Part shown: positions 33,531 through 47,639 of the stretch, piece after piece
Layout: every line of letters starts with the position of its first letter
Numbering within the stretch: the first letter of the stretch is position 1
Assembly (NCBI GenBank): GCA_963978895.1
Contig: OZ022243.1
Span: forward strand, 7,325,043-7,389,042
Source: Erpobdella octoculata
Taxonomy: Eukaryota > Annelida > Clitellata > Hirudinida > Erpobdellidae
DNA: 64,000 bases
Direction: 5' to 3'
Notes under the pieces: model-generated
Database searches by the model: none
Told to the model about the DNA's origin: nothing
The model's input: the letters and a program-made list of their open reading frames with translations, nothing else
Position numbers and translations under genes: made by a program

Positions 33531-33876
33531 AAACAAGTAAATTAAAAACAAATTTTTAAAACCAATGCTCTTATATGTAATTAAAACACAAATTTTGCAA
33601 TCAATTTTTTCTTATATTACTCTTTTATTTTATATTAAAGTCGAAATATCTTAATTATATTGAAATATCGAAATTAATTAAAATTAACTAAATTAATTGA
33701 CTTATTGTAAAACTAATAATTGAATATTGCATTGTCTTCTATTTTGAGCATGTGTGCAAAATTTGAAAAAAATCTATCATCAGGAAGTGACTCAAAAATT
33801 GATTGCAAGATTTGAAACAGACAGAGAAACAGACAGACAGAGAAACAGAGACGACGAGTTAATAAATGCATTGGTA
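33531..33876 (-). repeat. MITE family 1, copy C, inserted just after module 12
   Basis: Starts AAACAAGTAAATTAAAAAC and ends GAGTTAATAAATGCATTGGTA. The sequence resuming after it (AATCCAGTCATTATATTTATTG) is what directly follows the core in module 7. The insertion therefore split an existing array unit. Confidence 0.8.
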
Positions 33877-35257
33877 AAAATCCAGTCATTATATTTATTG
33901 TAATTATTAGGACTTTTTGTTAATTTTATTTTATTACAGGTGACTTATTCACGCAAACTTTTAATTAGTTTCCAATCATCTGTTGTGTATTGTTTTTTGA
34001 CATAACTGGCTATTTTTTTTCTATCAAACAACTAGTTTTGTACTAAGCCCAAGCCTAGCAACTATTTTTTGTATAACTCTAGAATTATCTCGAAAAGATT
34101 TGGGAACAGTATCTAGTGCGACTGAATAGCTATTTAAAGCGCTAGTTTAATCTCGCAAATTCAAATTCATCATTTATAATAAAGAAGAGAACGGTACTGA
34201 AGTTATGTACTTAACTTGTATTTTAGCGGTACGTCGGCTAAACGCTCATTGAAAGCGGTTTTATTAATACTCGGCCAAATTTATTGATTTTAAGTCTATA
34301 AGTCTATTGATTCACGCCACGGAAAAGATCGTTAAAGTGAAATGAAATGAAAAGTAGGTAAATGGCAACCTGATATTCGCCACACCGGCCAATAGCTAAC
34401 AACGAGGTCATGTTTTAAATAAAATAAGCCAAATTTTTAATGATTTAATTTTATTTTGTATTTATACTATTTATAATAGTAAAATTTTCTGCAATATTAG
34501 TAATTGAGCCCATTTTGAAAATAAAGTACTTGTTGTGAAATAGGTGAATTTTAGAATTATTTTCCAAACTCTATGAAGTATAAACGTTTATGACGTTTCT
34601 TTTCACAAACTCTCTCAGTCATAAAAACATACAAATAAACGATCCATTTTTATATTTCGTCAAACTGTTTCGAAGATATAATCGAAAAATAAAAAAATTA
34701 AAACAACATTTATAAAGTTTACATATTATTCTCATCTATTCTGTTTCTAAGAAACATGGATGAAGCTAAAGCTGCTAATTTAAAATCATATAGCCAACCT
34801 TGAACGATGGCAAGAAACTGGCTAACTTCTGGGCTTGTTATTGACTTTTTTTTTATTCTATTAAGGATTAGAAAAACTAATGCAGGACGTTAAAATCTTA
34901 AAAAAAGTTTACACCAAGTTTTCTAAAGCAGCTACCGTTTTTTATGTTATTTACTACTATTATTCAGCTCACACAAATTCGATTGAAACCAAAAAAAATG
35001 CTAGTCGTTTTTTGAAAGTGTTTTTAAGTTGAAATGAACGATATCAGATATACAGCTTACAACATCTGACTAGTATTTAAAGTTGTTTCATTAATTAGCT
35101 TTTTGTGAAACTCAAATTTAGCAACCACTTCAGTAATTAATTATTTGTTAAATAGTTATTTTTAACCCCTAAAAAACCACAGCAAATCATTTTATGGAAA
35201 GATTATAATAACTCAGAAATGAAGTCTGAAGTCTTGAAATTTGCTATAAAGTGCTAC
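33877..35257. other. AT-rich array-unit DNA, no gene
   Basis: 33,880-34,080 is paralogous to sequence downstream of modules 7 and 20 (GTAATTATTAGGA, AACTAGTTTTGTACT). The remainder shows no supported feature. Confidence 0.45.
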
Positions 35258-35328
35258 TGTAGGAAGTGCTCCAAAATTTACTATTTTAAATTTTAAAAAT
35301 TTGAAAGCGCTTAGCCAGAGGTGTTTTT
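35258..35328 (+). promoter_or_regulatory. Array module 13 (promoter-like)
   Basis: GTGCTACTGTAGG upstream, ACTATTTTAAATT near 35,280 and GCGCTTAGCCAGAGGTGTTT at 35,308. The upstream box is weak. Confidence 0.55.
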
Positions 35329-37033
<1,705 letters not shown>

Positions 37034-37104
37034 TACCGCTGCCAGTGTACGCGTTGAAAAGAAACATATTTAAATTTTGGAATATCACATGCCAGAGGTG
37101 TCTT
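37034..37104 (+). promoter_or_regulatory. Array module 14 (promoter-like)
   Basis: ACCGCTGCCAGTGTACGCG at 37,034, ACATATTTAAATT near 37,065 and CATGCCAGAGGTGTCTTG at 37,088. Closest to modules 26 and 28, which share GCCA(A/G)TGTACG(C/T)G. Confidence 0.75.
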
Positions 37105-37808
37105 GTTAATTAAACATACATACATACAAATCCTAGTTTTGTTTACCACTTTTCTATTAGCTTTGCCTGAAGTTTGCTTGTTTGTTCGTAATAAAATATT
37201 GTAATCGATATTTTTCGACCGCATCCCACTTCAAATTTTTCACATAAGCGTACTATAAAAACAATTTACAAATCCAATGGCATCATTTAGTTTGGTGTGG
37301 TAGGGGGCGCCATTTAAAAGGAAATAGGTCCTCCTACTTGCTTTTTGTCAATAAAATAACTAATACAACTATAAAACTTGTTGTTTGTTTTAATCATTTT
37401 ATTTAAAGCAGCTGAAGTCATTTCTGTCGCCGATCATAATTTAACTCCACTATTTTTCCTCCCTTTTTCCAGGCTTGGAACAGGTTCTCTAAAGCTTAAC
37501 TGAGTAAGTAATATTGGCGTGTGTGTATATTGATTACCATCAGTTCTTTTATTATTTACACATTTAGTTAACCGCCGTGCAGTGTGCTACTGCTTCTTCT
37601 TGTAATCAATGTTTAATTTTTTTTCCAATTGAGCTGATATTTTGCATGCGTATAATTTTTTACATTTAGTTTGTTGATGAGAAAGGAACTGTTTTACTTG
37701 TTTATATACTCCGTTGAGCGATCGGTCTTTATTTGCTACATTTAATCACGTTAAAAATTAAATCACACACTGAATTGCGTGATAGAAACGTGGTTCTAGA
37801 CAAAAATA

Positions 37809-38775
37809 ATGGACCATACTACCAACGATTTTGCGGCTTTCGTCAACAACAAAGTGAGTAAAATTCGATCTTATGCTCTACCACCCAACATCAAACGTCG
37901 TTCTGTGCTTGAACTGTGAATGTTGGTGAGGTCATGACATGCTTCGACCCTGTTCCAACTTAGTTATTTAAAAAAATATCTGCCATTGTTGCGCCGGTCA
38001 TCACAAATCCAAAAAAAACTGTCACAAGTTCTGTTCTCAAGAAATCGTTATTGGATTCTCAAAACTTTAGTTCATAACGGCCAATCTCGAACCTCAGTAT
38101 TGTTTCTAAAACGGTTGAAAAAATTGTTGATAGCAGGCTGATGGCTTACTGCAAAAAAAAACAAGCTCATCCTCCACAACCAGTCGGCATACCGATGATC
38201 CCATTCAACGGAAACAGCACACGTCCGTCTCTACAAAAAAATAAAAGATCCATGTGATCGATAAGGATTGTGTCGGTGCTCTGATGCTCCTTGTTATGTC
38301 AGCGTTGTTTGACATTATGAATAATCAGATCATGATTGATGTTCTTCGGCATCGTTTCGACATTCGTGGTGATGCCCTAGACTGGTTTCGTTGTTAATTT
38401 GATGATCGCGCTCAGGTTATCAGTTTTGGCCTGGGCTCGTCGTTCGTGACTCAATTGCTTTCTGGTGTTTCGCAAGGCTTTGTCTTTGGTCCGAGACTGT
38501 TTGTGTGCTATGCCGAGGACGTCAGAGTGTGTTTGAACGGCACGGCATCATTTACCATAAGTTTGCTGATGACATGCAAAATCGTCAAAGTGCAAAACCT
38601 CCAACTTAAAAGACCGTTTTGGAGCCATATCCAACTGGTGTGCATTTAAACGTCTCTAACTGAACGCCACAAAAACGTAAGTTTTCTGGTTTAGATTTGT
38701 GACTGATCATCGTAAGATGGATCTGCCCGATAAATATCTGAATCTCGGTTCGGACGTGATTTGACCAGTTGAAAG
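37809..38775 (+). pseudogene. Degenerate CR1/L2-like LINE reverse transcriptase
   Basis: Piecing the three frames together conceptually shows RT landmarks in order: RPISNLSIVSKTVEKIV, NQSAYR then HSTETA, VMSALFDIMNNQIM (the motif A region), GVSQGFVFGPRLF (the PQGSVLGP region) and FADDMQ (motif C). At least six frameshifts or stops interrupt it, and the motif A region is altered, so it is long dead. No 5' domain or 3' tail was recognised. Codons are GC-richer than the surroundings, which is how it stands out. Confidence 0.8.
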
Positions 38776-39150
38776 TTGGATAATCTCAAACAATTTATAA
38801 AAATGTATTGCCACTAACGTTATTGAAAAAAAATTCATCAAAATGAACGTATTTAAATTAATTTATTTATTTGCAAAAAAATGAAATAAATAAATCAAAA
38901 CTTAAATTTGTGTATGAATATAATTTTTATTTCATTTTTCCTGTTTTAAATGTTGTTTTGTAGAAATGTTAAACAAATGAAATAATAAAACATCATAAAT
39001 CAAACCTTAATACAACTTTCTTATATAATTGAAAAAATAACATGACAAAATAGCTTGGAAAACAAAAATGATTGGCTGTTATAAATCCTGAGTTTCAGTT
39101 ATCTCTAATGTTTAGCAGCAGTATATTTATAAACATTATCACCTTGACTA

Positions 39151-39222
39151 TGCACCGCTTCCAAAAAAAACTATGCTAAAACGAAATTTATAACCATTTA
39201 TTTTTCTAGACGGAGGTGTCTG
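39151..39222 (+). promoter_or_regulatory. Array module 15 (promoter-like)
   Basis: GCACCGCTTCCAAAAAAAAC at 39,152, AAATTTATAACC near 39,183 and TTTCTAGACGGAGGTGTCTG at 39,203. Resembles module 3. Confidence 0.65.
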
Positions 39223-40010
39223 CGTTTTAAAAAATTATCAGACGTCATTACTTACCGATTTGGTTAGCCACGAAATAAAAAGTTTTAATACAAATAATTA
39301 ATATAGTTTTTTTCTTAAAAACGTGTTTTAAATGAATAAAGAGTTCAATATAATTTATTCTAATTCTTATAACTTGTTATTCTCTGATGTGTTTTTTGGT
39401 TTTTACGTGCAAACGACGACACTGCAGAAGATGTTTAATTAATGGTAACTAGTTTAAGTTTATCCAATGAGAAAGTAGTGATATATTGTTTTTTAGTTAA
39501 ATTATTTTGCAAACATAGTTTAGTTTGAAAAATAGTGTTGATTTATTATGTTTTAATAACTTTATTTAAAACTCACATCAGTTTTTGTGTTTGAAAAGAC
39601 TACTGTTTTTTTCTGTTTCAAATGTAAAAAATTAAGTTTTTTTTAAATACTTTTCTTTAACTTCACTTTTTCTATGTTTGTTTGTTTGTCTGTGGTATTC
39701 AATTCTTAGAAACAAAAATTCACCCAATTTTCGACCACCCAGGTTTCTAAAACTTTCAGGAAAGCTTTATTCTGGATGACAATACATGAATTTAATGTTT
39801 TCGACATGAATTAGGCCTTAAATCAATTAAAATTAATCAATACAAATTAATTCCTGCCATCTAGCGACTGTTATAAAACCGTTTGACAACCGGCCACAAA
39901 GATCTGGCGATCGATATTTCGCATCTTAGATCGAGTTTGCAATAGCGTTTACTAATCTAAACATGTAATTTGCTTAGAGGCAATAAAGCATTTTTTCAAA
40001 ATTATTTTTA
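39223..40010. other. AT-rich array-unit DNA, no gene
   Basis: 39,400-39,610 is paralogous to 62,090-62,300 (ACTGCAGA(A/C)G, GAGAAAGTA, ATAACTTTATTT-like blocks), same strand. Confidence 0.5.
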
Positions 40011-40368
40011 CACACTTTTACTTAACTTGACTTCTCTGTCTGTCTGTCTGTCTGTTTGTCTATCTGTCTATCTGTTTATCTGTCTGTCTGTTTGTCTGTC
40101 TGTCTGTTTATCTGTTTGTCGCCAAATTTTGCAATCGATTTTAAACTAACTTCCCGATGAGCTAAAAACTTCAAAATTTAAACATATTTCCGAACTGATT
40201 AACAATGCATTCTATCAAATTTTCGGATCGATTGGACAAAATTTAATTAAATAATTATTTGTGATATTTTCGTCAAACTATGGTTTATGCTAATATGTTT
40301 GTTGTTGATGTAGTAAAATTATAAAACTGTGTTTTTAAAAAAAAACTTTGTTTTTGCTTTACTTGTTA
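40011..40368 (+). repeat. Dispersed repeat family 2, copy C
   Basis: Same order of blocks as 18,101-18,420, with an expanded TCTGTCTG/TCTGTTTA tract (about 40,035-40,120). Confidence 0.85.
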
Positions 40369-40766
40369 AGTGTCACTTACAGAACAGACTAGCGACCACG
40401 TGAAAATATTGGCAGCATGCCAATAGAGCGTCTAATTGTTTAAAAAGATTAAAAAAAACGATGTGATTTCTAGAATAAAGTCATCAAGCTACTTGCAAGA
40501 TCCTTCAATTGGTTTTTTGAGTTATTAGAAAACAACCACAACCCTATTGCGGTTTCCATGTTAGAATTAACCTGCCATTAATATAATAAAAGACATCGTC
40601 ACTCGCTCTAAAATGGGCGTCCAGAACAACCTAGTATTAAATATGTATATAATTAATGCGATCAAGGAATATTACGCGTCAAAAGTTACATCTTGTAGTT
40701 ATAAGGGGCAAACTTTGTTTGAAAACTGAATAAGATCTGAAAAAACACAAAGTGAAAATATCAATT

Positions 40767-41121
40767 TTTACCAATGCTTTTATTAACTCGTCGTCTCTGT
40801 TTCTCTGTCTGTCTGTTTCTCTGTCTGTCTGTTTCTCTGTCTGTTTCAAATCTTGCAATCAATTTTTGAGTCACTTCCTGATGATAGATTTTTTTAAAAT
40901 TTTGCATACATGCTCAAAATAGAAGACAATGCAATATTCAATTATTATTTTACAATAAGTCAATTAATTTAATTAATTTTAATTAATTTCGATTTTCGAT
41001 ATAATTAAGATATTTCGACTTTAATATAAAATAAAAGAGTAATATAAGAAAAAATTGATTGCAAAATCAGTGTTTTAATTACATATAAGAGCATTGGTTT
41101 TAAAAATTCGTTTTTAATTTA
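40767..41121 (+). repeat. MITE family 1, copy D
   Basis: TTTACCAATGCTTTTATTAA at the left and ACATATAAGAGCATTGGTTT at the right give inverted ends. The interior matches copies A-C. Confidence 0.85.
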
Positions 41122-41205
41122 TTAGTGTTTATGTCATTAAAAATATATCTAAACAAGTTTAATTTAATATAACAGTGTAGAATGTTTATAATTAAACCAC
41201 AAGTT

Positions 41206-41278
41206 AAACCGCTTCCGTAACTTTCGCCCGAAAAGAAAATATTTAAATGTTTTATTATCATTTGCCAGTGGTGTTTTG
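41206..41278 (+). promoter_or_regulatory. Array module 16 (promoter-like)
   Basis: AAACCGCTTCCGTAACTTTC at 41,206, AAAATATTTAAATG near 41,236 and ATTTGCCAGTGGTGTTTTGC at 41,259. Confidence 0.7.
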
Positions 41279-41577
41279 CGTCAACGTACCTAGGCAATGT
41301 AACTATTTAAATGCAAAAAGTCTTTTTGTGTGTAATATTGTTCTTATTGAATGTTTGTTTAAATTATGATCAGTTTTTTTCTTAGTTTTAATTCTAGGTT
41401 TACGTTTACTCTGTTTAAAAATTTGTGTATCATATGTAGTCGGGCTCTGAAGATGACAGTCGGTAGCTGTCGAAACTCTTTGAGTGAATTGTATTAAAAT
41501 GGTTTTGCTTTCAATTATACTAATAATAAGTTTCAATTACTGAAAATAAAACCACGTATCTAACTCTTAAGAAACTA

Positions 41578-43790
41578 TCTTATATATAAAAATAAATGTA
41601 TATATGTATTTCCGAGTAACAAATGTAAACGGCCGAACAAATTTTGTTGAAATTTGATACACTTATGTAACTTAATCAAACGGTGGTTTTTGTCAAGTTT
41701 TAAAAACAAATTGTTCATCCGTTCGTGTTTTATGGACAAAAAACGTTTCGTTCAGCGGTTTTAAGGAGAAATAAAAAAAATTTCTCAAAAATAAAAATAA
41801 ATCTAATTTACAGTTAAATTATGAAAAAATTTCCAATAATTTTTTTATTCCGTTCTAAAAAGTAAATATTAAATAAATTTGTGTGTTGTTTAGTTGCGCC
41901 GGATACCTTTGTTTTGATTTCATCGGGCCCCCGAGCTCTTTCCTTTTCATAGCTCTGCTATAGGTGTTTTTTTTATAATTTGATATTTAAATTTCCAAAA
42001 AGTTATTTTTAAATACAGATAACTTTGCTTTTTTAGTGTTTTTAAATTTTAGGTGATATCAGTGTTAGAAAGTTTCAGGACTTATCACTAAGTTTTAATA
42101 TTTTAGTTTAGTTTTTATTAGTATAGTATAACTAACTATAGTTTACTATAGTATTTTTGGATGTTTTTTGAAAAATCAATTAAGATAATTAAGATAATTA
42201 AGGCCAGGTTTATTAAGGTTTCAATATAAATTAGTTTTTAGTATAATTTCTTGACTATATATAGACTAACATATCTGCTTTACAAAAAGAGTTCCAGACT
42301 TAACAAATTAAATCAAATTAAAAATTCATTGTTTATATTTCCCATTTAAAAGTAAGTGGCACAGCTATAGTAATTTGTCTTTTGTTCTTAAAATCATGAT
42401 TTACTGTGTATTTTTTAATTTGTTTCGATTGTTGAATTGCAGGTAATTAAGTTATAAGATTATCATTATGCTCTAAAGTTTTGTGTTTTAAAAAAGAAGC
42501 TCCTGAATGGAAAAATAAATTTAAATTCATTGTTCATATTTATTGTTCAAGGCCTCTGGGTTCAATTGTTTCTTATCTAACATTGTTCATCATGGTTTTC
42601 TAAACTGACGATAAATATCGATAATAAGAATTGTTTTCAGGCCGGTAACTGTTTTTCTTTTATGTGATGGCATTAGCCGATTTGGTATTAACTTATTGTT
42701 GACGAGTAGTTATGACTATAAGACTATGAATTAATTTATCGGTCTTATTTTATTTTTTAATTTTCCAGGGCTAACTAGAAAATTACATTTTAAAGAAAAT
42801 CTTACATGCAACACCGATTTATGATAAAAGTTTCAATCTGTTGCTGTTTTGCTCAATTTATAATTGTATCATTTGCTAAATAAAAGTGGTACTCTTCGAT
42901 TGTTCCAAATTGATGATCTCAGAAAACTCTCGGAAAATTCATTAAGTTAATGCTTTGAAGGTTTTTAATATTATTATTACTTCATGTTTTATTTCAATCT
43001 ATGTTTTATATCACATTTTTCAAAGCCACGGGTCAACATTTATTAACATTTTTTTTTATGATAGTTTATAGTCCTTTACACTAAGTGTTTTAAGACTGAA
43101 TTTATTAACATGCCACATGTAGCGTTATATGCTTTCTGTAGACATGGCACTTAAAAACTAAGAACAACTCAAAAACTAAGACCAGCGATTTTTCGAAAAG
43201 CAGCTGTTGAACAGTGTGTGATAAATCTATTGTAAGCATTTAAAATCTTACAAGTATTTAAAATAAATATAACCTGTTGAGATATATGAGCGGATTTTAA
43301 CATTATTGCAGCGTTAACTAATAAATTATTTTTTTCAGCTTTAGTCAATCATAATAAGCCTTTGCAGAAGATCACACTTGCAGAGTGGAACCAATACATT
43401 AAAGAACACTAATTAAAATTAAGTAAGTTCAGACATAACTAAACGAACAAACCAAACCACATAAAGTGTTAACGAGAGAACAGATCAACTTTTCTGACTG
43501 TGCACAGCATTCCGCTACAGCCCATCTAACCACATTGGGAAGGCTCTGAAATTTAATAGAGGAACGGAAAAGCAACTGTGAGCGAAAAGAGCGAGCCGGA
43601 AAAGGAGAGCAAGCTGGAGCTGGAAAGAGTAAAAGCGACCGGGAGCGGGAATGCGACAGGGAGTGGGAAAGCCACCGGAAACGGGAAAGCAGCCGGAAGC
43701 GGGAGAGCAAGTGGTGAAGGAAACGTGAGCCAGAGAGAAAAAAAATAAAAACTTCTAAAATCCCCGGACAACGCCGGGTAACTCAGGTAG
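41578..43790 (+). mobile_element. Helitron-like non-autonomous element, 2.2 kb
   Basis: The 5' end A|TCTTATATATAAAAATAAATG is followed by CCGAGTAACAAATGTAAACG and GTTGAAATTTGATACACTTA, text commonly seen at Helitron-like starts. The 3' end has CCCGG-ACAACG-CCGGG (stem 43,763-43,778) followed 12 bases later by GTAG|T, close to the hairpin-plus-CTAG terminus of Helitrons. The host bases A and T on the two sides fit insertion between A and T. No Rep or helicase ORF is visible. The middle is AT-rich and unremarkable. Confidence 0.6.
43560..43745. repeat. Purine-rich degenerate minisatellite near the Helitron 3' end
   Basis: Units like GGAAAGC(A/C)(A/G)CCGGGAGCGGG repeat over about 185 bp. The same composition, reverse-complemented, occurs at 50,905-51,050 beside another Helitron-like 3' end. 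The Leu/Pro/Ser-rich minus-strand frames here are not genes. Confidence 0.75.
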
Positions 43791-44131
43791 TTATTATTAT
43801 AAATATTAGCATATTTATAAAAAATAAATTTTGAGAATTTTTAAACACGTTTTCAATAAAAAATAAATAGTTTAAATTTAAAAAATAAAATTAACTGGTA
43901 TTCAAAATTGCTTAACAGCTATCAATTCAACCGTAAAACGTTTAAACAGAGAAAGCAATTGTTTAATTTGCTCTATTAATTCTAATAATCGGTCCTATTA
44001 TATACACGTTACTATTTGAAAAGTAAAACCTATTAGCAATTAAATTCAATTTCAATTCAATTTATTATCAGTTTATTATTTCCATTCAGCTCAAGTTTAT
44101 TTTATCAAAAACACGAAATCATAGATATAAA

Positions 44132-44200
44132 CGCAGCTGTCTGATTTGCCCCAAGACTGAATATTTAAAACATTTGGAAGCGTTTAGTTGAAGGTGTTTA
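44132..44200 (+). promoter_or_regulatory. Array module 17 (promoter-like)
   Basis: AACGCAGCTGTCTGATTTGC at 44,129, GAATATTTAAAAC near 44,157 and CGTTTAGTTGAAGGTGTTTA at 44,181. Groups with modules 24 and 27. Confidence 0.65.
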
Positions 44201-45780
44201 ATTTGTAATTTCTCAGCTGAATAAACTGAATTAAAAAAAACTGTCGTGTGAATTGTAAAACATAAATACAAAACTAGATTTGCGAGCAAAGCATTTTTGC
44301 TGATTTTAATAAATATTGTTTTTGCAGGATGTTAAAGTTTATGTTGAGAGTTTCAAAGTTCCCATTGGTATTGTTAAAGTACTAAGTAAACAAATGTACA
44401 GCTGTCAAAAACCCTGTTTGAAATATATCATTACTTTTAAAAAAATTGGGTGGTAGAACACCGTGTTTGGGATTTCTAATAGTAAACTTTTTATTGCTCA
44501 GAATTTATTTTTGCAATGACCACGGAAGATCCCTGGCAGTTTAATTGATCCGCGTGTTCAAGGATGATTCAAAATGCAAACAAACAAACACGTCATCGGA
44601 AGAAGAGCGGCACTTGAAAATTTCAATCTGAGGGCGTTACAATGTAGAAACGGCAGTTCACTCTTTATAAATTTCCAAGAAACGAAAAAATACATACCCA
44701 ATTTGAAGATTGAAGTAAAACTCTATTTCAACTTTAACGTGTAAAATGAACGTCTCAATGAATTAAGACACAATTTCGCTTTGTCTTTGCAATTTACTCT
44801 CAAGACTAGATAAAAAAGAAGAAAAAGTTAAAAAGATCAAATATGATTTATGACAGAAAGTACTTATGTGCTTTTTATATTCAGCCTTTTCAGATTTTGA
44901 AAAAAAAAAGCAATGAGACACAAATGTCTCGACAACTAACTTAATAACAATTAGACGTTTGAACAATTCCATCAATTCATATAGATTTTCTAAGTGTTTT
45001 TATTGTCAAAAGTAAAAAAAAGCTCATATGTGATTATTCTCATGCCAGTCCACATTCCGTAAGATCATCTCAATTCTCCTTTGCTGACGTTTTCTAAAAT
45101 TGCCAGAAACAAAAGATACGTTATAAAATCTTCAACCAAATTGTAAACAATTTACTCAGAAAATTTGCCAGGCAGATAGGAAAATTATTTTATATATTTT
45201 GTGAGCAAGGAATCGTTTTTTTTAGAAATGTATTTTTATGATGTACAATTATTCAAATAAGTAAATTGCTAGCAGTTCCGTTCAGCCGCTGAAAAACAAT
45301 TAAACATATTTTGATTTAGAAAATGAGATTAAAAAAATATGTATTTTGATGCGTGATATTAAATACATTATTCCGTTTTTACATTTAGAAAAAAAACTAT
45401 AAAATATTTTATTTACTAAAAAATAAAGAATAAAAAAATTAATAGTACTCATTCAACGTTTAAAAGTTTTTAAAAAATGTCAGCCACCTGATCAGGTTTT
45501 TTTATAACGCTTATATTAATTTCCAATATTGTTTGTTTGTTTGTTTTTTTATTTCAGTGCAAACGTTGTTTTTGAAAACACCGCTTGTCGTCCGATCAAC
45601 AAAGTTGAGCAACGTCAAGCTTGGTTAGTACTTTGATGGGTGACATAAAATATATTATTCCGTCTTTAGATTTAGAAAAAAAAATAAGAAAACATTCTAA
45701 TTACTAACAAATGTTTTTTTTAAACAACGCTTGCAAACTAATGTACTATTTTGAAGATTTGTTTTGATATTTCAAAATTA
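44201..45780. other. AT-rich stretch with one doubtful minus-strand frame
   Basis: A 70-codon minus-strand frame at 44,763-44,975 is preceded internally by a strong acceptor-like tract (TTCTTCTTTTTTATCTAG). It might hold terminal exon sequence, but no family is recognised. Nothing else is supported. Confidence 0.2.
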
Positions 45781-46003
45781 TTAGCAAGAACTGATCAACA
45801 TTTTAGATTGCGTTTTGTTCTGATAGCTCCTGATAAAGTTGTAAAAATATGTTTCTGCATTTCTGAAACATATGCTGAGATTTGAATGTTCTTGGGGTTC
45901 CTTGATTTGTGGAATAAAAATTATGGAACTTATGTTTTTATCAGATTTGTCATTGCATTCTGCTTCTATTTTTGCTTCCTGAATGCTGTCTCTAGACAAA
46001 TTC
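45781..46003 (-). CDS. Possible terminal exon, unknown protein
   Basis: The minus strand has an acceptor-like TTTGGAATTTGTCTAG, then an open frame of about 70 codons to a stop. It reads RDSIQEAKIEAECNDKSDKN, then IIFIPQIKEPQEHSNLSICF, FRNAETYFYN and SYQNKTQSKMLISSC. The mixed charged composition and absence of low complexity make it look more protein-like than neighbouring chance frames. No domain, signal peptide or membrane segment is visible. No matching upstream exon was found, so a chance frame cannot be excluded. Confidence 0.25.
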
Positions 46004-46330
46004 CAAATTTAGCGGCTTGCTTTTCGCAATCACATTGTTACTTGTTTAAGAGTTGAAATTATAACTACAAATTGATAGTTTAGCAAACTCAATTAAATAT
46101 TTTTTAGTCAAAATCAATTAAAACGCGCCAAAAAATAAACCCGTCATGGTTTGTTGATAAAACCAGTTTGTGTTCGTATTTGTCAGTGGAACAATTCTTT
46201 TTAAAATCATAAAACGGTTATTAAACTAGATATTTAACTAACACACTATTTTATTTTTTTATTACAGTTTATAGTTTTTTACAACATATACCATGTCATA
46301 CACTATACACTTCTAAATTAAATTTCAAAT

Positions 46331-46410
46331 ACCGTAATGCACTGTTTCCGATTTGTGCGCTCAGAATAAAAACATTTAAGCATTTGTGTATCATTTGCTA
46401 GGGGTGTTTG
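46331..46410 (+). promoter_or_regulatory. Array module 18 (promoter-like)
   Basis: ACCGTAATGCACTGTTTCCG at 46,331, AACATTTAAGC near 46,372 and ATTTGCTAGGGGTGTTTGAC at 46,393. Only about 230 bp separate it from module 19. Confidence 0.6.
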
Positions 46411-46584
46411 ACAAGTTGAACAGTGTAAATTTATTTCATACAAAAACTTAATTAGTTGGAAGAAAACTGTAATTATCAAGGTTTTTTTAACTGTTATTTT
46501 ATTGAAACCATAGATACAAATTTAGACTGAAGAACAAACCAACTGTTTGCAGTTCTTTAGGAAAACTCTAGTTTTTGGAGAAAC

Positions 46585-46642
46585 TGCTGAACCCTAACTG
46601 AATGAACACATTTTTTTAAACTTTTTTACACGAAGGTGTTTG
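46585..46642 (+). promoter_or_regulatory. Array module 19 (promoter-like, weak)
   Basis: GAACACATTTTTTTAAAC replaces the A/T box, and TTACACGAAGGTGTTTGTC is the core at 46,627. The upstream box is reduced to AACTGCTGAACCC. Confidence 0.45.
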
Positions 46643-46997
46643 TCAACAAATTTATTCTCATGAGTTTATGTTATATACATTTATTATTTATTAACCGAGA
46701 TGCATACATTTGATTTTAATTTTTCAATTTTATTTTTTTTAATTTTTATGTTTTTTTCCATAAATACATTACATAGAATAAATCAAAGTTTTTTTTGGTA
46801 ATTAGGCAAATTTTAAAAAATATTTAAACCATTTTTAACTGGTTGGGTTATAGAAAAAATGTTTTGATTCAAGTGTTGATAGTTAAATTTATAAGAAGCT
46901 AAATAGTTAATTTAACTAATTGCCGACCTGATATTTTTATAATGCAATGTCACTATGAAATTTTACCATTGTTGAAACTCACTTGCCGTTCGCAATA

Positions 46998-47150
46998 GTA
47001 TATGATAAATGTGTTGTACAACCTTGACATATGAAAATTGTATCAGTAAACCAGATATAATAAGTTAATAATGTTATATATGATAAATGTGTTATACGAC
47101 TTTGACATATGAAAAATGTATTAGTGAACTAGATATAATAAGGCAATATC
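46998..47150. repeat. Tandem duplication of about 77 bp
   Basis: ATATGATAAATGTGTT(G/A)TAC followed by TTGACATATGAAAA and AGATATAATAAG occurs twice in direct order. It lies just upstream of module 20. Confidence 0.8.
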
Positions 47151-47164
47151 AATATAATTAACAA

Positions 47165-47234
47165 TTAACCGCTTCAGCACACGCTCTTAATAAAAATATT
47201 TAAGTCATAGACTTTCATTTGCAAGAGGTGTTTT
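47165..47234 (+). promoter_or_regulatory. Array module 20 (promoter-like)
   Basis: AACCGCTTCAGCACACGCTC at 47,167, AAAAATATTTAAG near 47,191 and ATTTGCAAGAGGTGTTTTGC at 47,216. A T6 run follows about 65 nt after the core. Confidence 0.75.
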
Positions 47235-47639
47235 GCAAATTGAACAAAATAAATTCAGTTGTTTATTTACTTTAATTATTAGGATCGTTTTTTCATTTTT
47301 ATTTATCACGGGTGACTTATTTACACAATTGTTTTGTTTTGATTGTTTGTTGCCTCAATTAGTTACCTTTTTCGATAAATCAACTAGTTTTGTACTGAAC
47401 ACAAGCTCTGCAACTTTTTTTTCAATGTCATTTAAGACTCTTTGAAACTTATCTATTTTTCAGAATTATTTATAAAAGGTTATCAACTAAATATCCCAAC
47501 GCTCGTTTACAAAATTTGCTATCATTCAAGTTAATTTGTTTACAAGATTTGTTTATATCACGGAAAAAGGTTGTTTTTTACTTTTCCATATCTACGCATA
47601 CAATAAATCCACGGTTTTACAATTTAATACTGGCTTATG

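Noticed and set aside
43429..43771. Leu/Pro/Ser-rich minus-strand proteins
   Set aside because: Frames through the purine-rich degenerate minisatellite at a Helitron-like 3' end.
47233..47445. 70-residue hydrophobic frame after module 20
   Set aside because: The paralogous sequence after modules 7 and 12 does not keep the frame.
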